Assembly (NCBI GenBank): GCA_028751875.1
Contig: CM054144.1
Location: 16,963,999-17,027,998, forward strand
Source of the DNA: Rapana venosa
Lineage: Eukaryota; Mollusca; Gastropoda; Neogastropoda; Muricidae
Reading direction: 5' to 3'
Length of the DNA stretch: 64,000 bases
Shown: one piece after another, positions 36,229-44,825 of the stretch
How positions within the stretch are numbered: position 1 is the first letter of the stretch
How the letters are laid out: each line of letters opens with the position of its first letter
The notes under the pieces: generated by a model
Database searches by the model: none
What the model saw: only the letters and a program-made list of their open reading frames with translations
What the model was told of the DNA's origin: nothing
Translations under genes and position numbers: made by a program

Positions 36229-37790
36229 TGATTTAGGATGTTTTTTTTTTTGGGCTATACAAAAAAAAATCTCTGGGGAAAATTTTATTGGCTTTTTGTC
36301 TTTGGGCTCGACCCGCATTGGTGGGCCCAAAATTGATATATATATGTGGGTGCATGATGGTTGGGTGTGTGTACAAGTTTTGGGTTTTAAGTTTTCCTTT
36401 GAAATGTTAAAATAAATTTATATCAGACTGTTTTTTTTTTGTTGTTTTTTTAATCTTTCTTATCAGTGTATGTGCCTGTCTGTAAAATCTTTGCTTTCCA
36501 TCCGTGAACTTGACAGTCTGCATTTGAGGTAACATGTTCTTTTTCATGACAGTTGGATTAAGAACAATTGCATTTTAGGAGTGCATGTTTGAATAATAAT
36601 TTTTTTTAAAAACTAACAAAAACAGCAACCTACAATACAAAGTTTCATTCTGTCAATTATGGCTAATGGCCAGTCCCAATGACTATGAAGGCCAAGGAAT
36701 TTGAACCCAAAGTTGAGTAGGTATCTCCCCCTTACTCAGGGGCTGTTTTAAAACGGACACTAGAGCAACAAAAAACCCCGAGGGGTGATTTGGGAAAGGG
36801 GTTTCCCCATTCGGAGGGGGTAGGCTGGGAATCTTCCCTGGGGTGTGCATGCCGCCACTGGCAGGGAACAAGAGCCACCCAGAAATTTGGAGAGAACCCC
36901 GGGGAAAGTGGCACGGCTTTTGTCATTTTTACCCATGTATATGTTTGTATGGGGTTTTGGTTTGGGTTCTGTCCTGAAGGGGGACAGGGTCCACGGAAAT
37001 AAGAACTTTTCTCCCCGTCTGGGGGCTTTCTGTGGAAAATTTTGTGGAATTGTTTTTTGTATACTTGCTACTAAAGGTTAGGGCCCCACTCGTTTTTTTT
37101 GTTGCGCCTCAAATGAGTTATTATTATTTTATAGATAAATATTGTTTTATTGGAGTTATTTTTATGGTGTTGTCATCTGTGTTGGGGATGAAAGGGGGAA
37201 GGGGGGGAAGCAGGGAAAGGGGGGGGGGGGGGGATTTAGGGGAGGGAGGGGTTGGGGGCTTGTTCTTTCTTTTTAATTTCCCTTTACCAATTAAAAAAAT
37301 AATAATTAAAAAAAAACGGGGGGGGGCATTGCGAAAATGGAAGGGGAAAAGGCACCCTCTTAGAGCCCCGTGACTTGTTGCCAAGGGGAAAAAAAAAAAC
37401 ATTGAAAAATTTGTTCAGTACTAAAAAATCACAAACAAAAAAGGGGCGCACAGAATGGGGAGCCAAAATTGGTACGAAACCCCCGGCGACGGCAACCCGG
37501 GTTTTATGTTGGGGCCAGGAGGTACAGGCCCGGAAAACCCCTAGAGGGCTTCGGGAGGGGAGCTACATCTCGCTTTGGAAAACCAAAGGGCCCGGGGTCT
37601 AAGGAATGAGAATCACAAAAACCCGAAAAGGGTTTAAAAACAAAATGGCTTTCCTTTTAATTTACAGAAAAGGGGGTTCCCTTTCCAAATTTAAAAAAAT
37701 TTTCAATGTCGGCATTTTGGGGTACAGTGTTGGGCCCCTTTTACCCCCAAAGACATTTACATGATTCCCTTTTTCCCTTTGTTCAGCCCC
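36229..37790 (+). repeat. Direct corrupted copy of 1,594-3,058
   Basis: Matches in order, for example 36,480-36,560 with 1,840-1,910, 36,600-37,060 with 1,955-2,400 and 37,400-37,600 with 2,690-2,920. No gene. Confidence 0.7.
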
Positions 37791-39215
37791 TTTTTGGCCA
37801 AAGCAATGCAGTTCCCCTAAGTTTTTTCTTGCTTTAAAGGGAAAAGCGCTTCCCCCAGTTTTTACTGACTAAAGCAATGCGCTTCCCCCAGTTTTATGAC
37901 TAAAACAATTTCAGCTTCCCCTGTTTTTTCTGGGGGAAAACAAAGCAGTTCCCCTATGTTTTTTCTGACTAAAAACAAAGCAGTTTTCCCCCCTTGGGTT
38001 TTTCGACTAAAAACAATGCAGGGTTTTCCCCCATGTTTACTGGGTTTAAAACAATGTAGCTTCCCCCCCGGGTTTTTTACAGATAAAACAATGCAGCTTC
38101 CCCTATGTTCTACTGACTAAAACAATGCGGGTTCCCCCTTTTTTTACTGGAAATAAAGGGAATGAGTTCCCCCATGTTTTTTGACTAAAGCAATGCAGCT
38201 TCCCAGGTTTCACGGGACCCAAAGCAATGCGCTTCCCCCATGTTTTTAAAGTTTAAAACAATGCGTTTCCCTATGTTCTATTTATAAAGGCCCAAAGCAG
38301 GATTCCCCCTTTTTTTTACTGGGCTAAAAACCCGTGCAGCTTCCCCCATGTTTTTCTGGGTAAAGCAATGCACTTCCCTACGTTTTTGACTAAAGCAATG
38401 CAGTTCCCCATGTTCTACTGACTAAAGCAAGCAGCTTCCCCTATGTTCTACTGACTAAAGCAAAGCAGCTTCCCCTTTGTTCTACTGACTAAAACAATGC
38501 AGCTTCCCCTATGTTTTTTTTTCTTTTGGGAAAAATAAAGCAATGCGCTTCCCCCGGGTTTCACGGACTAAAGCAATGCAGCTTTCCCCGGTTTTATGAC
38601 AAAGCAAAGCAGCTTCCCCCATGGGTTTTATGACTTAAAAACCCAAAGCGGCCCTTCCCCCTTTTTTTTACGCCCAAAGGGAATGCAGCCCCCTTGGGTT
38701 TTACTGACTAAAGCAATGAGCTTTCCCCCATGTTCTATGACTAAAGCAATGCAGCTTCCCCCAAGTTTTTACTGACTAAAGCAAGGGAGGGTTCCCCCCA
38801 TGTTTTACTGACTAAAACAATGCAGTTCCCCCATGTTCTATGACTAAAGCAATGCAGCTTTCCCCCGGTTTCACGGACTAAAGCAATGCAGCTTCCCCAG
38901 GTTTTACTGACTAAAACAATTTCAGCTTCCCCTATGTTCTACTGACTAAAAAAAATTTGGGGGGCTTCCCCTTTTGTTTTACTGGGCTAAAGCAATGCAA
39001 ATTTCCAGGTTTTACTGACTAAAGCAAAGCAGCTTCCCCATGTTCTACTGACTAAAGCAATGCGGCTTTCCCTATTTCTACTGACTAAAAGCCCAAAGCA
39101 GCTTCCCCCATGTTCTACTGGGCTAAAGGGAATGAGCTTCCCCTTTTTTTTTTTTTACTGATAAAGCAAATTTCAGGTTCCCCCATGTGTTACGGGCCCA
39201 AGCAATGGGAGTTTG
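37791..39215 (+). repeat. 33-bp minisatellite, expanded array of about 42 units
   Basis: Tandem units with core CTAAAGCAATGCAGCTTCC and spacers of the CCATGTTCTACTGA type continue for about 1.4 kb. Units differ mainly by homopolymer length and by replacement of bases with neighbours, consistent with the poor consensus here. There are no unique spacers between units. The counterpart at 3,059-3,425 has only about eleven units. Confidence 0.9.
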
Positions 39216-39744
39216 TCAGAAATTCTTTTTTTCCCTTGCGGGGTCTTTTTCTGTGTACAACATGAAGTTTTTTCAGTTTTAAATTATAAAAAAAAAAATG
39301 ATGATAATAATAATTTTAAAAAAAAAACAAACGAACAAAAAAAAATAAACAGGAAACACTCATAAAAAACAATCATTCAAATAAAAAAAAAAAGGGGAGT
39401 GGAACAGCAGAAAATTTTGACCAGAAAAAATTTTTTTTACTTTCTTTTCCCAAAAGATGTTTATATAATGGCTGGGGTAAACAAACATTATTTTGGAAAA
39501 AAAAAAAACAAAACCCGGAACACTAAAAAATTCAAAACTGCATATTTTTTTTACTTAAATTTTTTTTGGGAAAAGGGTTTAAAAGTTTTTGGAGACCACA
39601 GCCCTACAGGTGAGAGCCTACAGAAGATAAACGGGTTTAGTAAAAAAAACCAGGGGAAAAGGAAACCCCGAGGAAGAAAAGTTCCACCCCAAAAAAAACA
39701 AAAAAAAAGCCCCCAAAAAACCAAAAAAAACAGGGCGGGGGGGA
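39216..39744 (+). repeat. Direct corrupted copy of 3,426-3,840
   Basis: Positions 39,216-39,330 match 3,410-3,510. Positions 39,400-39,620 follow 3,630-3,840, ending near the CTACAGGT...AGCCTACAG block. Homology to the 3.8-kb region stops where SINE-like sequence begins. Confidence 0.6.
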
Positions 39745-40010
39745 GTAGTGGGCTTAGCGTTGAAATTTGCGATTAAGGGCGTGGGGTTCCCGGGCCCCCA
39801 TGAGGACTCCTTTTTTTTGAGGGAAATTTTTCCCCTAGAGCTAAAACTGGGGCGACTTGGGCTCCTCAAAAAAATCCTTCGGATGAGACGAAAAACCGGG
39901 AAAACCGGTTTTTCGAGCGCCAGCAACCTCTAGCCCAACGTTAAAAACCCCTCCCCCTTTTGGAAGGTTGGCCATTGCGTGCCCGGGAGGGCCCGGGGTG
40001 TAAAATTTAG
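39745..40010 (+). mobile_element. tRNA-derived SINE, family A (corrupted)
   Basis: A TAGTGGGCTTAGCG start is followed by a GTGGGGTTCCCGGG B-box-like region. The intact core TCCTTCGGATGAGACG is at 39,875-39,890, then the CCCAACGTTAAAAACCCC and GGCCATTGCGTGCCCGG blocks of family A. No coding capacity. Confidence 0.7.
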
Positions 40011-40522
40011 AAAAAAATGACTTTTTTGTCGTGTTTGGGGCAGCATTTCCCCCAAGTGGGAATGCAGCTAGGGGTTTCGTAGTGGTGGGCAAATGGTCAT
40101 AGGCAAAATCTCACCAATTGTTAAAAATTCGACCCCAAAACCGGGGGGACCCCCACCCCCCCCCCCCCTCCCCCAAAAGCACATCACACACACACACACA
40201 CCCAAAACACCACACACACACCACCAAAAACAACACACACACAACACACACCCCAAAAAACAAAAAACACAAAAAAAAAAATCATCCTAAAGCAAACCAA
40301 AAAACCCTTTCGAAAAAAGCATTTGATGAGACGATTAAAAAGGTTTTTCCTAAATTTTTAAAAAAACAACAAACAAACCCGGGCCCTTTTGGCCTGTGAT
40401 TCCCACAAAACAAATCAAAAAGGGTCCGGATTAGTTTCTTTACTTTGGGAACTGTACATAACCTGCTGAGGGTTTAGATGACAGCCCGTATTTTTAGGTA
40501 AGTTAAAAATGGGGGGGGAAAA
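40011..40522. other. Low-quality sequence bordering the gap
   Basis: AC-rich tract (40,185-40,270) and homopolymer runs. Nothing else recognised. Confidence 0.5.
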
Positions 40523-41022
40523 NNNNNNNNNNNNNNNNNNNNNNNNNNNNNNNNNNNNNNNNNNNNNNNNNNNNNNNNNNNNNNNNNNNNNNNNNNNNNN
40601 NNNNNNNNNNNNNNNNNNNNNNNNNNNNNNNNNNNNNNNNNNNNNNNNNNNNNNNNNNNNNNNNNNNNNNNNNNNNNNNNNNNNNNNNNNNNNNNNNNNN
40701 NNNNNNNNNNNNNNNNNNNNNNNNNNNNNNNNNNNNNNNNNNNNNNNNNNNNNNNNNNNNNNNNNNNNNNNNNNNNNNNNNNNNNNNNNNNNNNNNNNNN
40801 NNNNNNNNNNNNNNNNNNNNNNNNNNNNNNNNNNNNNNNNNNNNNNNNNNNNNNNNNNNNNNNNNNNNNNNNNNNNNNNNNNNNNNNNNNNNNNNNNNNN
40901 NNNNNNNNNNNNNNNNNNNNNNNNNNNNNNNNNNNNNNNNNNNNNNNNNNNNNNNNNNNNNNNNNNNNNNNNNNNNNNNNNNNNNNNNNNNNNNNNNNNN
41001 NNNNNNNNNNNNNNNNNNNNNN
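40523..41022. other. Assembly gap, 500 N
   Basis: Exactly 500 N, a conventional placeholder length, so the true distance is unknown. It separates corrupted sequence on the left from clean sequence on the right. Open frames through it are meaningless. Confidence 0.99.
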
Positions 41023-42118
41023 TTGGGGGTCGTGGGGGAGACACGAAAGACGATGCCGTGGTAAGCCTCCTCCATCCATCTCGGTCCTCAGCATCAGCAT
41101 TTTAATGCAGGTCTTGATATTTACCTTGCATTGATTTAACTGAGAAAACTTTTGCTTTGGCCTGGGACGGAAGCTTTTTTTTTTTATATGATACTTTTTT
41201 TGATAGTTTCAGTGCACTGTCATTTTATGTCACTCATGCAACCAAAAGCTTAAAGAGGGCAGTTTCTTAGCTCTAAAAATATAATATATTCCCCGTTTAA
41301 TTTGATGCTTGAATGGGAAGGGGAGGAGGAAATCAGTGGGGTCTGCACTGTACTTAACCTTAGCTCAAGCTATATATACTATATACTATAGTCAACAAGC
41401 ACAAGTTTATAATACACAACCTAAATTTTCCATGAAGTCCCTACATCAGTATGTCACATGTATGATGTGCTTAGCACACTAAACAGTACATTATAAACTG
41501 TCCTAACCTCCAGTGGATTTGTGAAAATGCCATAAAAGTGGGGGGGGGAACCCAACCCCAGTCTGCAGTGGATGCAAAACTTGATGTCTGCAATATTATT
41601 ATTATACTAATCTCAAAACCAGACTAGACAATCTGGATAACAGTTAACACTAACATAGTAACAAACTATCAGCAGAAATAACAGAAACCAAAATAGATGA
41701 CATATTTGAGAAAAAAAAATTACCAGAGGCCTTAGCTGGATTAGGGCTTAGGACACAAGGGGAAAAAGTGGAGGAAAAATATAATTGTAAACCTTAATTA
41801 AGAAACATCTAAAAATGCCATAAATAAAGGAAAGAAATATTTATCTGATGATCTGGAAGAAGCAAGTCACCTGGGTCTAATGAAAAGTTCCAACTTATGT
41901 TATAATAAAATTATATGATATATATGGTAATGTAAAAGCCAGATAGTAATAGTACTAATACAGTAATAGGCCCAAGAATGGCAAGATGTTGAAATTCACT
42001 TGTGAGCACTGTGCAGCGACAACAAAAATTATATTGGACCTCAAGAGTAGCAAAGCAAAACCACAACACAACAATAATTCAAACACATCTCATGAAACAC
42101 ATAATCAGCACAATCAAT

Positions 42119-42144
42119 GGGTCACTCTTTTGAAACCTGTGCAG
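42119..42144 (+). repeat. Left terminal inverted repeat
   Basis: Starts GGGTCACTCTT and ends CTGTGCAG, immediately after the target bases ATCAAT. Confidence 0.85.
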
Positions 42145-42689
42145 AAGAGGGGTGTCACATTCAATAAAAGATAAAAATCGTTCGAATTAATTTTGGGGTG
42201 TGTAACTTTGCATGTTTAATCAAAAGTGGTACAACTATCAACACAATCAAACACAAAGTGCTACAACAAGCCATTATATCCTAAAACTGATTTGTTTGTT
42301 AAAAAATCCACTGCTCACGATCTCCATTTTGTTACATCACCATTGAAGCAGTTTGCATTTCCACAAATTCTGACTTCAGTCACCAATTAGCCTGAACAAC
42401 TGCACTGGAACTTAAAGATGATTGAAAATGCAAACCATTGTATTACATTATATACCTTACTTTGGATTCTAACACACAACTTTTTTAATTAAAAAAAAAG
42501 CGTCCGCGCGTAACTGATGGTGTCGCATTCAGACCTGCTCAGCTGCTGTGTGCAACGAAACTTCAAGTCTAATCTTAGCAGGAGTGACCTACTTTCCATC
42601 TCATCTCAAAATAAAAGTTATTTTTATGAGTTATGGATGTTGATCAGACTTGTAAGTCGGCAAGTTTTTATAATACACTCGTTTCCAGA

Positions 42690-42968
42690 AAAATGACGTC
42701 AGAGGTGTCGCAAAAAATGCGTTACGCCCGGCAAAATCAAAAGGATTTTTTTCTCTCAAAACCGATCACTGGTGCTCTGTAGCGGAAGAATACAAGGGTA
42801 TTCCATGTATGACGTCATTTTCTCTCTATTTTTGGACGAGGCTGTGCGTTGATTGGTTCTCCCATGTTGAAATGTGTACGGTGTCGCGATTCTATTTCTG
42901 AGTTACACTCGGACGGAATGTTCAACTGACCGGGATTTTCTGCAGAATATCGAGCCACATTGAAACTG
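42690..42968 (+). promoter_or_regulatory. Putative promoter and 5' untranslated exon of the transposon gene
   Basis: Two perfect cAMP-response-element palindromes TGACGTCA (42,694-42,701 and 42,810-42,817) and an inverted CCAAT box (ATTGG, 42,852-42,856) precede a strong splice donor CTG|GTGAGTAT at 42,968/42,969. The presumed first exon has an ATG at 42,919 followed by an early stop, so it is likely untranslated. The transcription start is not determined. Confidence 0.5.
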
Positions 42969-43872
42969 GTGAGTATAGCAACTACTTTTTAATCGTTAAT
43001 ATGAATTGTAAATGGCGTATGAGTAGAAATAAAGTAAATTTAAAGCAAATTATGGGGGGGTTTTCACGGAATACTGGGAAAACACCCAGGGGTGCCCAGT
43101 CATCTGAAAATCAGATCAGTCGTCATTGATGCGATTTGTCCATATTGTTAAATATTTATCGCGATTTGTCACTTGAAAGTGATTATATTTTGAAGTGTTG
43201 TGATTGATTAATGTTTGTGTTTAAAGTGAAGAACGAAAAATGCTTAGGTTTTAATTATAACTTGGGAATGCATTTTTAATGACTGGGGCGTAACTGCGAC
43301 ACAAAGTGTGAAAGTTGTTGCATTATGCTCGGACGATTAGACAGATTGTCCTTTTCGTATTTTCTTAATATTTACATTTCTGTTGCACTTATAAATTGAA
43401 AACGTTTATATATTGAATGTTTTGATCGATAAGTGGTTTTGATTTAAACGATTCACCCGAAAAATCCTACTACTACTTCAAAAACATATGGATTGACTTG
43501 GGTGTAACCTCGACACCAAGAGAATGGTTGTAGAATTACAATCGGACGCCAGAAATAGACAATTGCTTAGAATTTTTAATACATTTGGAAGTTTATTGTA
43601 GAATCAATGAATAATTACAGGTTTGTAATAGAATCAATATGAGTTATATTTTGTTTGTTACTGCTTTTTGTTAGGAGCATTTGTTTGAAGTTAATTATTT
43701 TACAAGGCATAACAGGTCAACCACTATGAAGGTGTCGTGGTTACGTGCCTAACATCTTAAAAACTCAATGATAATGAAGGTTTTGTTTTTGTTTAATTTT
43801 TCAGCAATACTTTCCAGGATTGCAGTATACCAACGTGGATTTCTGTTGACTGATTTTTTATTATTATCACAG

Positions 43873-44148
43873 GTTTGTGCAGCAGAGAATTCAGATATTT
43901 TACCCATGTTCTCTGAGATAGTATGTAAAATATATCTTCTAGATAGGCATATAATTCTTTGCGGGTTTTTTTTCCAGGTGCTCAGCTCAGACAAGGAGAT
44001 GAAGGAGATTGAGCTGAAGTTTCTGAAGTCCAAGAGAACCTACCACATCTGGCCTCCAACAGATGACATAGCCTGGGTTCCCATGGAAGACACCCGTCCA
44101 GTTGGAAACCCTGACATAACTGCCAGGCAGCACTACTATTTTGATTGA
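43873..44148 (+). CDS. C-terminal coding remnant of the transposon protein (two exons)
   Basis: Exon a is 43,873-43,920 (acceptor TTATTATCACAG before it, donor GTATGT after). Exon b is 43,978-44,148 (acceptor TTTTTTTTCCAG before it), ending at TGA 44,146-44,148. The phases agree. The first ATG in exon a (43,906) would give a 61-residue peptide. The best conserved-looking part is HIWPPTDDIAWVPMED followed by ITARQHYYFD at the end. This kind of WP-x2-DDI-x-WVP-x-ED tail resembles C-termini of uncharacterised invertebrate and fish proteins that I associate with transposable elements, but this is memory-based and unverified. A poly(A) signal AATAAA lies at 44,216-44,221. Upstream coding exons, if any, are missing, consistent with internal deletion. 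A start upstream of exon a is also possible, since the frame remains open to 43,768. Confidence 0.5.
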   Translation, partial: VCAAENSDILPMFSEIVCKIYLLDRHIILCGFFFQVLSSDKEMKEIELKFLKSKRTYHIWPPTDDIAWVPMEDTRPVGNPDITARQHYYFD

Positions 44149-44215
44149 AATTGACTGCCATTGTGCCAAAGGATTGCTTGGAATGCTCCTGTGTTTCAGT
44201 GTTCAATTGATAACA

Positions 44216-44221
44216 AATAAA
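44216..44221 (+). terminator. Poly(A) signal AATAAA
   Basis: Sixty-eight bases after the stop codon of the transposon coding remnant. Confidence 0.55.
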
Positions 44222-44798
44222 ATGTATTAACTTCAAGTATGTTTGCATTGTTTCATTTTTCTGGTGTGCGGTGTCTTGTGTTACACGCGAGACGTATGTA
44301 TTAAATGTTATGTCTGTAATAAAGCATGCAACTTCAATATCTTCCTTACTCAGCTTTTACATATCACACTGATTTAATATTAAACTGCATTAAACTTTGA
44401 ACCTGATAAATTTCATGATATGGTTATAGATTTAATGTTTTGATTTGCTTTTGACTCGTGTCCAAGTCACATTTTCAAAATCTTATAACTGATCAATTCC
44501 AAAGATAATATGTAAATCTGAAAATGAAAGGCATCCTTCTCTGTCATCAACAAAATCAGTGATAATGTATTTGGAATCATTTTCTGCATATAAAATAGAA
44601 ATATTTATTTCTTATGGCGTCGTCTGTTACACGCGGACGTTTTCAACTCTTTGGATAAAGCCTAACTTTTTTTTATGTTCTCAGAGAGTTGTCATTTTAC
44701 TTTTTATTTTACCTGATCAAGCAATCATAAATCTCTTAAAAACAACTGAAAACAATATCTAATGCAGATATTGATTTTTCCCCAACCATGTAACAAAA

Positions 44799-44825
44799 CT
44801 GTACAGGTTTCAGAAGAGTGACCCC
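44799..44825 (-). repeat. Right terminal inverted repeat
   Basis: Reads CTGTACAGGTTTCAGAAGAG then TGACCCC on the + strand, followed by AATACAAAT of the target. Confidence 0.85.

Larger units (their letters stand above)
42500..44639. repeat. Dispersed two-part motif, eight sites within the transposon
   Basis: Variants of GTGTCG (or its reverse CGACAC) paired with GTTACRCGCGGACG occur at about 42,500-42,527, 42,704-42,732, 42,880-42,915, 43,284-43,335, 43,498-43,549, 43,732-43,750, 44,269-44,294 and 44,616-44,639. The sites at 43,284 and 43,498 are longer (about 52 bp) and similar along their whole length, with CGACAC preceding a TCGGACG half. Spacing between neighbours is about 170-520 bp. 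They lie only between the inverted ends, apart from a weak GTACACGCGGACAC match near 2,088. Confidence 0.75.
42119..44825. mobile_element. DNA transposon with terminal inverted repeats, 2.7 kb
   Basis: The left end GGGTCACTCTTTTGAAACC... (42,119-42,144) and the right end (44,799-44,825; reversed GGGGTCACTCTTCTGAAACC...) are inverted repeats. They match at 24 of 26 positions, plus one extra terminal G on the right. The flanks read ATCAAT | element | AATACAAAT. The allelic-type sequence in the other arm (about 6,405-6,420, reversed) reads ATCAATACAAAT without the element, giving a 2-3 bp target duplication (AA or AAT). The interior holds a CRE-containing promoter-like region, a splice donor, a short spliced C-terminal coding remnant with poly(A) signal, and at least eight copies of a dispersed motif. 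No intact transposase or catalytic triad is visible, so it is probably an internally deleted or degenerate copy. The superfamily is not assigned; a 3-bp duplication with G-rich ends would allow PIF/Harbinger- or Zator-like elements, among others. Confidence 0.85.

Noticed and set aside
37791..39215. Possible CRISPR-like array (regular repeats of about 33 bp)
   Set aside because: No unique spacers between units, eukaryotic context and the units abut directly; it is a minisatellite.
40415..41105. Frames of 190-209 codons through the gap
   Set aside because: Almost entirely unknown residues from 500 N.
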